Shown: positions 25,817-36,868 of the stretch, one piece after another
Layout of the letters: every line of letters starts with the position of its first letter
Numbering within the stretch: the first letter of the stretch is position 1
DNA from: CAYPNP01 sp964412195
Lineage (GTDB): Bacteria; Acidobacteriota; JAAYUB01
Reading direction: 5' to 3'
Length of the DNA stretch: 57,709 nucleotides
Assembly: GCA_964412195.1 (NCBI GenBank)
Contig: CAYPNP010000027.1
Span: 1-57,709, forward strand
The notes under the pieces: generated by a model
Seen by the model: the letters and a program-made list of their open reading frames with translations, nothing else
Database searches by the model: none
What the model was told of the DNA's origin: nothing
Translations under genes and position numbers: made by a program

Positions 25817-27565
25817 ATGATCATACCATGCTTCGCTCCGCCGCATGGCGGATTCTTGCTGTCGGCGCAGTTCCCCGGCCATCACGGATTCCTCCTGGCG
25901 GAATTGCCGGTGGAAGCCGCCTGGGCCCTCGGGATTGCGGTCCTGCTGCTGGCCGGGGCGCTGGCGGGCATGCTGCTGCGGACCCACCGGCAGCAGGCGG
26001 CGCGCGTCGAGGCGGAGCGGACCGCGGCCCACTTTCAGGGGATTCTCCACGAGCTGCCGGACGCGGTGTTCGTCCTGGACCAGGGCGCCATCTCCTTCGT
26101 CAACCAGAAGGCGCTGGAGCTCCTCGATTTCCGGGACGCTGCGCAGGCCATCGGGCGGCCCTTCAGCGACCTGTTCCTGCTGGGGGGCGGGGATGCGCCG
26201 GAGCTGCCCGGCCTGAAGGCGCCGGCTGGGCCCGGCGGGGAAGGCGGCCCGCTGGATTCGCGATCCGAATCCCTGATCGACTCGGTCTGGCAGCGGGTGG
26301 ACGGCAAGAGCCTGCAGGTCCAGTTCCGCATCCGGACGGTCGAATGGAAGGGCCGCCGGGCGATGGTGCTCGTGGCCAAGGACGTGACCCGGCTCAAGGC
26401 GCTGCAGAAGGACCGCGAGCAGCTCCAGGAGCAGCTGGTCCAGTCGCAGAAGATGATGGCGGTCGGGCACCTGGCCGGCGGGATCGCCCACGAGTTCAAC
26501 AACCTGCTGACGGGGATCACCGGCAACGCCGAACTCATCCTGGCCGAGGGCCGCGACAAGCCTTGGGCCGAGCAGGCCCAGTCGGTCATCGAAGCCGCCC
26601 AGGGGGCGGTGGACCTGACCTCCAAGCTGCTGGCCTTCGCCCGCAAGGGCAAGTTCCGGGTGACCTGCTTCGACCTCCACGACCTGATCCGCGAGCTCAA
26701 CAGCCTGGTCGTGCTGACGTTCCCCCGCAACATCACGGTGATCCAGGATCTCAAGGCGCAGCCGGCGGTGATCCGCGGCGATCGCAACCAGATCTACCAG
26801 GCGCTGATGAATCTGGCCCTGAACGCCCGCGACGCCATGCCCGACGGGGGCCGACTGTCCTTCGCCACCACGGTGCAGTTCCTGGGCGAAGACGCCTACC
26901 GGACCCACCGCTTGCCCAAGCCGGGCACCTATTTCTGCCTCGCCGTTTCTGACACCGGCACCGGCATCGACGCCAAGCTCCTGCCGCACATTTTCGAGCC
27001 GTTCTTCACCACCAAGCCCCAGGGGCAGTCGGCGGGGCTTGGGCTTTCCATGGTGTACGGCACGGTCCAGAACCACGGCGGCAGCATCGCCGTGGAGACG
27101 GAAGCCGGCCGCGGCTCGATCTTCCGGATCCTGCTGCCCCTGCTTTCGGCCGTCCCCGACGAGCCGGCCCGACCGGCCGAGGACGCGGGGCCGCGCACGG
27201 GCACCGTCCTGGTGATCGAACCCGAGCAACTGGTGACGCTCTTCCTGGTCAAGCTGCTCCACAGCCACGGCTACCGGGTGCTCTCGTTCCGGTCGCTGGC
27301 GGAAGCGCGCGCGGCGTACGACGAGGCCCCCGAACCGGTGGACCTGGTCGTGGCGGATATTCCGCTGGCGGAGGCCTCCGGCCGGGAGGACTTCGACGCT
27401 CTCCGGCAACAGTGGACGGACGTGCCGGTGGTCAATACGAGCGGCTACTCCAGCGAGGAGTGGGACCAGGAGATCCGGCCGAAGGCCGGCGTGGAATTCC
27501 TGCCCAAACCCTTCCAGTCAAAGGACATCCTTGCCGTCGTGCGGCGGCTGATTTCCAGGAAGTAG
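25817..27565 (+). CDS. Membrane-anchored hybrid histidine kinase, PAS and receiver
   Basis: 582 residues. One membrane helix (about residues 33-58, AAWALGIAVLLLAGALAGMLL), a PAS domain (about 75-205), HisKA with His225 in GGIAHEFNNLL, an HATPase domain (DTGTGID, SAGLGLSMVYG) and a C-terminal receiver with Asp514 in VVADIPLAEASG. The receiver's usual N-terminal acidic pair reads EPE, so phosphorylation there may be altered. ATG 25817 has GGAG five bases upstream. Divergent from the permease pair, which it might control (inference). No partner regulator lies nearby. Confidence 0.88.
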   Translation: MIIPCFAPPHGGFLLSAQFPGHHGFLLAELPVEAAWALGIAVLLLAGALAGMLLRTHRQQAARVEAERTAAHFQGILHELPDAVFVLDQGAISFVNQKALELLDFRDAAQAIGRPFSDLFLLGGGDAPELPGLKAPAGPGGEGGPLDSRSESLIDSVWQRVDGKSLQVQFRIRTVEWKGRRAMVLVAKDVTRLKALQKDREQLQEQLVQSQKMMAVGHLAGGIAHEFNNLLTGITGNAELILAEGRDKPWAEQAQSVIEAAQGAVDLTSKLLAFARKGKFRVTCFDLHDLIRELNSLVVLTFPRNITVIQDLKAQPAVIRGDRNQIYQALMNLALNARDAMPDGGRLSFATTVQFLGEDAYRTHRLPKPGTYFCLAVSDTGTGIDAKLLPHIFEPFFTTKPQGQSAGLGLSMVYGTVQNHGGSIAVETEAGRGSIFRILLPLLSAVPDEPARPAEDAGPRTGTVLVIEPEQLVTLFLVKLLHSHGYRVLSFRSLAEARAAYDEAPEPVDLVVADIPLAEASGREDFDALRQQWTDVPVVNTSGYSSEEWDQEIRPKAGVEFLPKPFQSKDILAVVRRLISRK

Positions 27566-27596
27566 GACGTCGTTCCGGTGTTCCGGCGGGCGACGC

Positions 27597-27613
27597 GGCC
27601 CCGGCGGGGGGCC
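27597..27613. terminator. GC hairpin between convergent genes
   Basis: GGCCCC and GGGGCC around a 5-base loop, in a GC-rich 58-base spacer between two convergent stops. No T-run; low confidence. Confidence 0.3.
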
Positions 27614-27623
27614 GGCCGCCGTC

Positions 27624-28172
27624 TCATTGCGCCGAGGCGTAGGTGCGGAGGACGATGGTGATGGTGCCCATGCTCCGGTCGAAGTCGGCCGAGAAGTTGT
27701 ACTGCAGGGTGTAGCCGGCGTCGGGATTGTGGTACAGCAGGACGCCGTTGCCGGAACGGTTGGTGCGCTGGGGCGTCACCTTGTAGGCGGTCCACCGGTT
27801 GTCGAGGGAAGGGGAAAGGTTCTCGTTCACCGCCAGCGCCTCGGAGAAATCCAGGAAAATGCGTTCCAGGGCGTCGGGCTCGACGGTCCGGAACACGGCG
27901 TTGATGTAGTAGCGGCCGGCGGCCGTCTTGGTGGAGAACCGCCCCAGGGGGAATTCGGGCAGCGGGAAGCTGTGCTGCTGCATGAACGTGTTGAAGTGGG
28001 CGGCGTCGGTCATGGTGGCGAGGTCCACCGTCTCGACGATGCGGGGGACTTTCGGGAGCTGGAGCTTCTTTTCCTTGTCCTTGTCCTGGTCCTGTCCGCC
28101 GATCTGGACCTGCGCGGCCAGCGAGGCCGCCAGGACCGCTCCCAGCAACGCCAGAGTGCAAAGCCGTTTCAT
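27624..28172 (-). CDS. Secreted hypothetical protein
   Basis: 182 residues, no family recognised. A signal peptide is clear (MKRLCTLALLGAVLAASLAAQV), followed by a charged linker (GGQDQDKDKEKK) and a globular part of about 140 residues rich in beta strands (YYINAVFRT, YTLQYNFSADFD, TITIVLRTYASAQ). GGAGGAAGG directly precedes ATG 28172. No lipobox cysteine after the signal peptide, so it is probably periplasmic. It lies 53 bases downstream of galE on the same strand, and could be cotranscribed with the sugar cluster, but nothing else links it. Confidence 0.7.
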   Translation of the reverse strand: MKRLCTLALLGAVLAASLAAQVQIGGQDQDKDKEKKLQLPKVPRIVETVDLATMTDAAHFNTFMQQHSFPLPEFPLGRFSTKTAAGRYYINAVFRTVEPDALERIFLDFSEALAVNENLSPSLDNRWTAYKVTPQRTNRSGNGVLLYHNPDAGYTLQYNFSADFDRSMGTITIVLRTYASAQ

Positions 28173-28225
28173 CCTTCCTCCTCGCAACCGCCGGTCGGGG
28201 GCGGCGGGCTTTCCCGGGGCGATCC

Positions 28226-29196
<971 letters not shown>

Positions 29197-29200
<4 letters not shown>

Positions 29201-30150
29201 CGGGCGGCCCCGCTCTCCGCCAGGAGGTCCCGGAAGTAGGCGATGGTCGGCGGCAGCCCTTTCTCCAGGGGCGTCAGCGGGATCCAGCCCAGCCGCTCCT
29301 CCGCCAGCGAGATGTCCGGCCGGCGACGGACCGGATCGTCCTCGGGCAGGGGCTGGAAATCGAGGCCGGCCTGGCCGCCGGCCAGCCGGATCACGGCGTC
29401 GGCCAGCTGGCGGATGGAGAATTCCTCGGGGTTTCCGAGATTGACCGGGCCGATGAATCCCGCCTCGTTGTCCATCATCCGGATCATGCCCTCGACCAGG
29501 TCGTCCACGTAGCAGAAGGAGCGCGTCTGGCTCCCGTCGCCGTAGAGGGTCACCGGCTCGCCGCGCAGCGCCTGCACGATGAAGTTGCTGACCACCCGGC
29601 CGTCGTGCACGTGCATCCGCGGTCCGTAGGTGTTGAAGATGCGCACGATGCGGATGTCGACGTGGTTTTGCCGGTGGTAATCCATCATGAGGGTCTCGGC
29701 GACGCGCTTGCCCTCGTCGTAGCAGGAGCGCCGCCCGATGGGGTTCACATGGCCCCAGTAGGTCTCCTTCTGGGGATGCTCGACGGGGTCGCCGTAGACC
29801 TCGCTGGTGGAGGCCTGCAGGATCCGCGCGCGCACCCGCTTGGCCAGCCCGAGCATGTGGATGACCCCCATGACGCTGGTCTTCACCGTCTTGACCGGGT
29901 TGTACTGGTAGTGGATGGGCGAGGCCGGGCAGGCCAGGTTGTAGATCTGGTCCACCTCCAGCAGGAGCGGCTGGACGATGTCGTGGCGGACGAACTCGAA
30001 GCGGGGGTGCCCCTGCAGGTGCAGGACGTTCCGCTTCTGGCCGGTGAACAGGTTGTCGAGGCAGATGACTTCGTCGCCCCGCGCCAGCAGGCGGTCGCAG
30101 AGGTGCGAACCGATGAAACCCGCGCCGCCGGTGACCAGGATTCGCTTCAT
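29197..30150 (-). CDS. UDP-glucuronate decarboxylase (UDP-xylose synthase-like)
   Basis: 317-residue extended SDR. Motifs: TGGAGFIGSHLC for NAD, NLACPASPIHYQYNPVKT characteristic of UXS-type enzymes, STSEVYGDP, active-site Tyr-Lys in CYDEGKRVAE, and RIFNTYGPRM. The expected reaction is UDP-glucuronate to UDP-xylose and CO2; related dTDP-sugar dehydratases are less likely because of the PASPIHYQ block. It overlaps the genes before and after by four bases each, forming a tight three-gene unit with the methyltransferase and galE. Confidence 0.91.
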
Positions 30151-31016
30151 GCCTTTCTCCCGTGCCCGATGAGTGGATCCGAACCGCCATTATAATCGAT
30201 TTCCCGCTCTTTGAAGACCGTCAGGTTGACGGTGCAGGGCAGGAGCGGGGCGAGGAACCGGAGACGGCTCAGGCCGGACATGTAGAGGGTGGCGGGGGCG
30301 GTCACGCGGAAGCGCGGGTGGGGCCAGTACTCCGCCTCCATCCGGCAGCCGAGCTTCCGGCAGAGGGACCGGAGGTGCCGGACGTTGAGCACGTCTTCCT
30401 CCACGCGGCCGCGCATCTCGCGCCGGGCGCGCCAGCGCGCCAGCGGCAGGATCCAGCCGGGCGAGGCGTTCTCATAGAGGAAGACGGCCCGCCCGCCGGG
30501 TCGGAGCAGCCGGGCCACCTCCCCGAGGATGCCGGAGTAGTCCCGGTCCCGCCCGAAGTGGTGCAGGGAGGCGAAGGCGAACACGCGGTCGAACTGGCCG
30601 CCGGCGAAGGGCAGGTCCCCGACGGAGCACTCCCAGATCTCGTCCAGCGTGACGCCGAGCAGCTGCTCGTACCGCTCGCCGTACAGCAGCGCCTCGCGGG
30701 AAATGTCCGCCGCCGTGACGCGGGCGTCAGGGCAGAGGCGTTTCACCAGGCAGCTGGCCCAGCCCTGGCCGGCCCCCAGCTCCAGCACCTCCATCCCCGG
30801 CCCGACCTCCAGCCGCCCGGCCAGGATCTGGAAGACCCGGATGAAATCGGACTTGTCGACGAGCAGCTCGAAGAAGCCGGCCGCTCCCTTGTCTTCCCGG
30901 ATCTTCCGGTAGTAGTCGATTTCCATTCGTTCTTCCGGCGAAAGCGACGCGGGGTCCAGGGCGCTCAGGATGCGCCCTTCGTGCACCGGCTTGAATCCGT
31001 CCCGCAATCGCACCAT
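30147..31016 (-). CDS. Class I SAM-dependent methyltransferase
   Basis: About 289 residues. The Rossmann methyltransferase core starts at VLELGAGQGWAS (motif I), with TAADISREAL, SVGDLPFAGGQFDRVFAFASLHHF and EVARLLRPGGRAVFLYEN following in order. The substrate is unknown; coupling to two nucleotide-sugar genes through an ATGA overlap suggests a glycan or lipid-linked sugar. The start is uncertain: ATG 31016 fits the domain, while the frame is open to 31097 with only weak binding sites. Divergent from the gene at 31168. Confidence 0.85.
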   Translation of the reverse strand: MVRLRDGFKPVHEGRILSALDPASLSPEERMEIDYYRKIREDKGAAGFFELLVDKSDFIRVFQILAGRLEVGPGMEVLELGAGQGWASCLVKRLCPDARVTAADISREALLYGERYEQLLGVTLDEIWECSVGDLPFAGGQFDRVFAFASLHHFGRDRDYSGILGEVARLLRPGGRAVFLYENASPGWILPLARWRARREMRGRVEEDVLNVRHLRSLCRKLGCRMEAEYWPHPRFRVTAPATLYMSGLSRLRFLAPLLPCTVNLTVFKEREIDYNGGSDPLIGHGRKA

Positions 31017-31131
31017 GTCCGGTCCGGCGTGTGGAGTGAGGCCCGATATCGGGGTTCCAGCGGGGGCATTATACAGGACGTCGCCGGCCCGGCCCAACTT
31101 TTTCCGCCGGCGGCCGGGGACGTGATTTCCG

Positions 31132-31161
31132 TTGGGTTCAGGGGGGTGCTTGCCCTATACT
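31132..31161 (+). promoter_or_regulatory. Promoter suggesting a leaderless transcript
   Basis: TTGGGT (31132-31137), an 18-base spacer and TATACT (31156-31161). The start codon at 31168 is only 7 bases after the -10 box, where transcription itself would begin, and no ribosome binding site is seen. Confidence 0.6.
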
Positions 31162-31167
31162 GCGCCA

Positions 31168-33324
31168 ATGAGCGTGGAGGCGAACGAGAACACGATTCCG
31201 GCCGATCGCCTGGGCGTCCCCGCCGGCCTGACCGCCGCGGCCATTTTTCTGATGGGGGCGTTCATCCTGTACTGGCCGTCCCTGCAGGCGCCTTTCCTGT
31301 TCGACGACCTGTACCTGGTCTTCCTGAACAGGCCGATCACGGCGCTGGGCCACTGGCCGGAGATGCTGCGCCACAACCGGCCGCTGGTCATCCTCACCTA
31401 CGCCCTGAACTACGCCTGGGACGGGTACCGCCCGCTGGGCTACCACATCTTCCAGGTGGCGCTGCACGGCGCGAATGCCTTCCTGGTGTTCCTCCTGGCG
31501 TCCATGCTCCTCTCCCCGCCGCCGCGGCCCCGCGGCCGCGGGACGGCGGTCTGGCTGGGAGTGGCCGCCGGCGGGCTTTTCCTGGCCAGCCCGCTCCTGT
31601 CCATGGCGGTCGTGCTGGTGTCGGCCCGATCGGAACTGCTCTGCGCCTTCTTCTACCTGCTGGGTCTCGTGCTGTTCCTGCGGCACCTGGAGCGGCCGAG
31701 CCGGTTCGGCTGGCTGGCGGTGGGCGCGGCTTACCTGGGCGGGATCCTCTCCAAGGAGATGGCGATCACCTTTCCCCTGGCCTGCCTGGTCCTGCACTGG
31801 CTCCGGCGCCGGGAGGACCTCCGGGTGTCGCTGCGGGAAAACTGGAAGCTCTACGCCCTGCTGGGAGTCGTCACCCTGGCGCTGCTGGCCAAGGTGCTGC
31901 AGCACCCCTGGGGGGAAACCGTTGGCGGCAGCCACCTCCCGTTCACCCGGTGGGAGTACCTCCTGACCCAGGTGACCATCCTGGCCCGCTTCGTCGGGGT
32001 GTTCCTGCTGCCGCTGCCTTCCTGGCTGAACGCCGACTGGGACTACCCGGCGGTGCGCTCCCTCTTCGATCTGCGGCTTCTCGTGGGCGCCGCCTGCTGG
32101 CTGGCGGCGGCCGCGGGGTTGCGGCTGGCCTGGCGGAAGCGCTGGGAGGCGGTGCTTTTCGCCGGGCCGATGTACCTGCTGGCCAGCGCCCCGACCTCCA
32201 GCGTGATCCCGATCGCCGATCCCCTGATGGAATACAGGGTTTACGTCCCTGCCATCTTCCTGGCCGTCATCTTGGCCGCCTTGCTCGGATCGGCGGTGGA
32301 ATGGCTCCGGTCGCGGGCGGCGGCCCGGCGCTGGGCGCCCGCCCTCGCGGCCGTGCTGCTGGCGGCGCTGCTCGTCGCCGATTCCGTCTGGCTCGGGGAG
32401 CGCCTGTCGGTCTACCGGTCGGCGGAGGCCTTCTGGTCGGACACCGTCCGCAAGTCCCCTCGCAAGCCGCGGCCGGTCTACAACCTGGCGGTGGTCCACT
32501 TCCGCCTCGGGCGGCTCCCCGAGGCGGTCGCCGGCTTCCAGGAGGTCCTGCGCCTGGAGCCGGGCAACGTCGACGCCCTCTGCCAGCTGGGGGACATCCA
32601 CCGGGACGAGGGCGAGTACCAGGCGGCCATGGAGATGTACCTCCGGGCGCAGCGGATCAAGCCGCGGTCCCACATGATCCTCAACAAGATCTGCTACCTG
32701 TGGATCCAGGATGGCCAGTACGAGCAGGCCTTTGAGCAGCTGGCCCGTGTGCCGGACGCTTCCAAGGACGTCAACTATTACCTGAATTACGCCATCTACT
32801 TCTCCCGCACCGGCCAGCTGGAGCAGGCGCTTTCGACGTACCGGTACATCCTCCGGCTCGACCCGCACAACGCCGTGGCTTGGACGAACCTGGGCAACCT
32901 GTGCCGGCGGAGCGGGGACCCGCTGGCGGCGGAAGGTTGCTACCGGAAGGCCTTGTCCATCGAGCCCGGGTACTACCTGGCCCATTACAACCTGGGAAGC
33001 CTGTACCTGGAGGAGGGGCGGGTAGCGGAGTCCCTGACGGAGCTGGAGGCGGCGCGCCAGGCGAATCCGCGCTTCGCCGACGTGGATTTCGAGACGGGCA
33101 ACGCACTGGCCAGCAGCCGCCACTACGCCGAGGCGGAGGAGTACTACCGGCGTTTTCTGGCCGTCCGGCCGGGCCACGCCGAGGGCTGGTACCGTCTGGG
33201 CCTGGTGCTGCGGGAACTCGGCCGCCCCGGCGAGGCCGCCGGGTGTTTTCGGGCGGTCCTCCGGCTGAATCCCGGCCACCCCGCCCGGGACCGGATCGCC
33301 GCCTGGGCGGCGGGGGGAAACTGA
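31168..33324 (+). CDS. Polytopic membrane protein (GT-C/TMTC-like) with C-terminal TPR repeats
   Basis: 718 residues. The first 420 contain about ten membrane helices, with an early acidic loop (APFLFDDLYLVF, about residues 42-53) placed as in GT-C glycosyltransferases of the TMTC/PMT group, where an Asp pair is catalytic. Residues about 440-710 hold six to seven tetratricopeptide repeats (RPVYNLAVVHFRLGRLPEA, AWTNLGNLCRRSGDPLAA, AHYNLGSLYLEEGRVAES). The combination resembles eukaryotic TMTC O-mannosyltransferases; a protein-glycosylation role is inference, backed loosely by the divergent sugar cluster. Start 31168 was chosen from the promoter position. Confidence 0.8.
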   Translation: MSVEANENTIPADRLGVPAGLTAAAIFLMGAFILYWPSLQAPFLFDDLYLVFLNRPITALGHWPEMLRHNRPLVILTYALNYAWDGYRPLGYHIFQVALHGANAFLVFLLASMLLSPPPRPRGRGTAVWLGVAAGGLFLASPLLSMAVVLVSARSELLCAFFYLLGLVLFLRHLERPSRFGWLAVGAAYLGGILSKEMAITFPLACLVLHWLRRREDLRVSLRENWKLYALLGVVTLALLAKVLQHPWGETVGGSHLPFTRWEYLLTQVTILARFVGVFLLPLPSWLNADWDYPAVRSLFDLRLLVGAACWLAAAAGLRLAWRKRWEAVLFAGPMYLLASAPTSSVIPIADPLMEYRVYVPAIFLAVILAALLGSAVEWLRSRAAARRWAPALAAVLLAALLVADSVWLGERLSVYRSAEAFWSDTVRKSPRKPRPVYNLAVVHFRLGRLPEAVAGFQEVLRLEPGNVDALCQLGDIHRDEGEYQAAMEMYLRAQRIKPRSHMILNKICYLWIQDGQYEQAFEQLARVPDASKDVNYYLNYAIYFSRTGQLEQALSTYRYILRLDPHNAVAWTNLGNLCRRSGDPLAAEGCYRKALSIEPGYYLAHYNLGSLYLEEGRVAESLTELEAARQANPRFADVDFETGNALASSRHYAEAEEYYRRFLAVRPGHAEGWYRLGLVLRELGRPGEAAGCFRAVLRLNPGHPARDRIAAWAAGGN

Positions 33325-33331
33325 CCCGGCG

Positions 33332-33349
33332 GGTACCGGCCCCGGTACC
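33332..33349. terminator. Hairpin after the TPR gene
   Basis: A palindromic GGTACCGG / CCGGTACC stem with a 2-base centre, 8 bases after the stop; no T-run. Confidence 0.35.
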
Positions 33350-33376
33350 GGCTGTGCGACTCCCGATTCCCCCCTC

Positions 33377-33403
33377 CGCCGATTCACCGATTCACCGGTT
33401 CAA
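33377..33403. repeat. Word array, CCGATTCACCGATTCACCGG family
   Basis: Three near-copies of a 9-mer CCGATTCAC word in the spacer before the ATP synthase promoter. Short, single orientation. Confidence 0.7.
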
Positions 33404-33520
33404 CCAACCCTCCCGTCCCCCTCGCTCGTACAGCCGGATGATAATTTTCCGAATCGGGCTCCGGCCTCTCCGCATCCCTTGCGCGCCGGTGTTGCGCGCG
33501 GTCCGAAGACCCGAATTCAC

Positions 33521-33549
33521 TTGACAGGGAAGTGTTTCCGATGATAAGA
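33521..33549 (+). promoter_or_regulatory. Candidate promoter of the ATP synthase operon
   Basis: A perfect TTGACA (33521-33526) followed after 17 bases by ATAAGA (33544-33549), about 58 bases before the first atp gene. The exact -10 register is ambiguous by one base. Confidence 0.65.
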
Positions 33550-33606
33550 AGATTCAGCCTGCGTGCCTTTGAGATCCATAACCAGTCGACCGAGGACCGT
33601 TAGCCG

Positions 33607-34065
33607 ATGTACTTCCTGAGCGGAACGCCCGAGGCCCTGCAGTTGAACCTGTCCGTCTTCGTGGTGATGGCGGTGTTCGTCGTCTTCCACTTCATCATGA
33701 ACCGGCTGCTCTACCGCCCCCTGCTGAAGACCCTGCACGAGCGGGACGAGCGCACGGCGGGGACGATGGAGTTTGCCGGCAAGACCGAGGAAGAATACCT
33801 GGCCATGCTGGAGCGCTACGAGTTGGCCATCAAGGGCGCGCGCCAGGAGGGGTACGCGGTCGTCGACCGGCTGCGCCGCGAAGCCCAGGCCCGGCAGGCC
33901 GACCGGCTGAAACACGTCCAGGAGGAGATGCGCCGGGAAGTGGACGGCGTCAAGGGCGACATCCTCCGCTCCGCCGCGTCAATGAAAGACTCGCTGCAGA
34001 CGGAGATCGACACGTACGCCGGCATGATCCTCACCCAGGTCCTCCACCGGGAGACCCCGCGATGA
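33607..34065 (+). CDS. ATP synthase FO subunit b' (first of two b-type subunits)
   Basis: 152 residues. One N-terminal membrane helix (about 13-34, LSVFVVMAVFVVFHFIM) and a long charged coiled coil (YRPLLKTLHERDERT onward) are typical of peripheral-stalk b subunits. The next gene encodes a second b-type subunit with a four-base overlap, so the stalk is probably a b/b' heterodimer. Which of the two should be called b or b' is not decided by sequence alone. First gene of the F1 block. Confidence 0.85.
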   Translation: MYFLSGTPEALQLNLSVFVVMAVFVVFHFIMNRLLYRPLLKTLHERDERTAGTMEFAGKTEEEYLAMLERYELAIKGARQEGYAVVDRLRREAQARQADRLKHVQEEMRREVDGVKGDILRSAASMKDSLQTEIDTYAGMILTQVLHRETPR

Positions 34066-34643
34066 CTCCGCCGAGCCGCCGCATACTCGGCCCGGCCGCC
34101 CTGCTGATCCTCGTCGGCCTGCAGGCGTCCCCCCTGTTCGCCGCCGAGATCGAGAGCAGCTGGAGCTCCGGGCTGATCTGGGCCGGTCGCATCTTCAATG
34201 TGGTCGTGCTGCTGGGCGGCCTGGCCTATCTGCTGCGCAAGCCGCTGCGGCAGTTCTTCCACAACCGGACGGCGGAGATCCAGAAAAAGCTGGAGGAGGC
34301 CGATCAGGCCCGCCACGAGGCCCTGCGCAAGCTCTCCCTGATGGAGGAACGCCTGCAGAAGCTGGACGAGGAGGTGGAAACCCTCCGCCGGCAGGCCCAG
34401 GCCGACGCCGAGGCGGAGCAGCGCCGGATCCTGGCGCAGGCCGAGGAAGAGGCGGGACGCATCCACGCCCGCGGCCGCCTGGAGATCGAGGCCGGCAAGG
34501 CCCAGGCCCTGGCCGAGCTGAAGAAGTTCGTGGCCGAGAAAGCGGTCGCCCTGGCCGAGGAGATGATCCGCAAGGAGATCACCCCCGCCGACCAGGAGCG
34601 CCTGTTCGAACAATTCCTGGCCGGCATAGGAGAGAAGAAGTGA
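34062..34643 (+). CDS. atpF: ATP synthase FO subunit b
   Basis: 193 residues. A signal-like hydrophobic N-terminus (ALLILVGLQASPLFAAE, about 11-28) is followed by a second membrane helix (LIWAGRIFNVVVLLGGLAYLL, about 37-57) and a long coiled coil (EIQKKLEEADQARHEA onward). A cleaved leader before the true anchor would give a mature b subunit of usual length. ATGA overlap with both neighbours indicates translational coupling within the operon. Confidence 0.9.
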   Translation: MTPPSRRILGPAALLILVGLQASPLFAAEIESSWSSGLIWAGRIFNVVVLLGGLAYLLRKPLRQFFHNRTAEIQKKLEEADQARHEALRKLSLMEERLQKLDEEVETLRRQAQADAEAEQRRILAQAEEEAGRIHARGRLEIEAGKAQALAELKKFVAEKAVALAEEMIRKEITPADQERLFEQFLAGIGEKK

Positions 34644-35182
34644 TCCGGAAAGCGGTGCTGATGCGGTACGCCCGCTCCCTCGCCGAGGTGGCCATGGAAG
34701 CCGGCGTCGAGCCCAAGGTGGGCGATGATTTCGCCGGCCTGCTGGCCCTGACCGGCGCCGTTCCGGATTTCATGGCGGTCATGCGCAACCCGGTGGTGCC
34801 GCTGTCGGTGAAGGACTCCATCGTGAAGGGGGTGGCGCAGCGCTTCGGCTTCCATCCGTTCTTCGGCGAGTTCCTGCGCCTCCTGGTGAAGCACCACCGG
34901 ATGCCGTACCTGGCCGACATCCACGACCTGTACCGGCAGGAAGTCGACCGCCTGAAGGGCGTGGCCCGGCCGCGCGTGGTGACCAGCCGGCGCCTCGATC
35001 CCGTGCACCAGGACCGCCTGCTGGCCAGCCTCAAGCGGGTGCTCCGCCGGGAGGTGGTCCTGGACCTGCGCGAGGACCCGGGGCTCATCGGCGGCCTGCG
35101 CCTGGAAGTGGCGGGCGTGATCTTCGACGGCAGCGTCCGGCACCAGCTCGAGCGGCTGCGGGAGGGGCTGGCCTCCTCCTGA
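34640..35182 (+). CDS. atpH: ATP synthase F1 subunit delta
   Basis: 180 residues, connecting the b stalk to the alpha/beta head. The OSCP/delta fold is seen in RYARSLAEVAMEAG (N-terminal), LLVKHHRMPYLADIHDLYRQEVDRLKG (middle) and the C-terminal EDPGLIGGLRLEVAGVIFDGSVRHQLERL motif. It starts at GTG 34640, overlapping the atpF stop (GTGA). The 142-base spacer to atpA contains a word array. Confidence 0.93.
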   Translation: MIRKAVLMRYARSLAEVAMEAGVEPKVGDDFAGLLALTGAVPDFMAVMRNPVVPLSVKDSIVKGVAQRFGFHPFFGEFLRLLVKHHRMPYLADIHDLYRQEVDRLKGVARPRVVTSRRLDPVHQDRLLASLKRVLRREVVLDLREDPGLIGGLRLEVAGVIFDGSVRHQLERLREGLASS

Positions 35183-35184
35183 CG

Positions 35185-35286
35185 GACAGCGGACATCGGT
35201 CTTCAGAGTTCGTCCCGGTTACGATCGAAATACAACGTGTTGCCCAGGTTCCTGGCCCGATTTCCGAAGTCCGATTTCCGATGTCC
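35185..35286. repeat. Word array, CCGATTTCCGAAGTCC family, between atpH and atpA
   Basis: CGATTTCCGAAGTCCGATTT words at 35258-35286, with a partial reverse copy GGACAGCGGACATCGG at 35184-35199. Together they form a weak inverted pair inside the operon. Confidence 0.65.
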
Positions 35287-35324
35287 TCTTGATGGGATGG
35301 ATGAGAATCTAGGAGAGTGAATCC

Positions 35325-36857
<1,533 letters not shown>

Positions 36858-36868
36858 GGCGGCACGGC

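Noticed and set aside
34062..34643. Second b-type gene as a decayed duplicate
   Set aside because: Both b-type genes are intact, overlap by four bases and differ strongly in sequence, which fits a functional b/b' pair.
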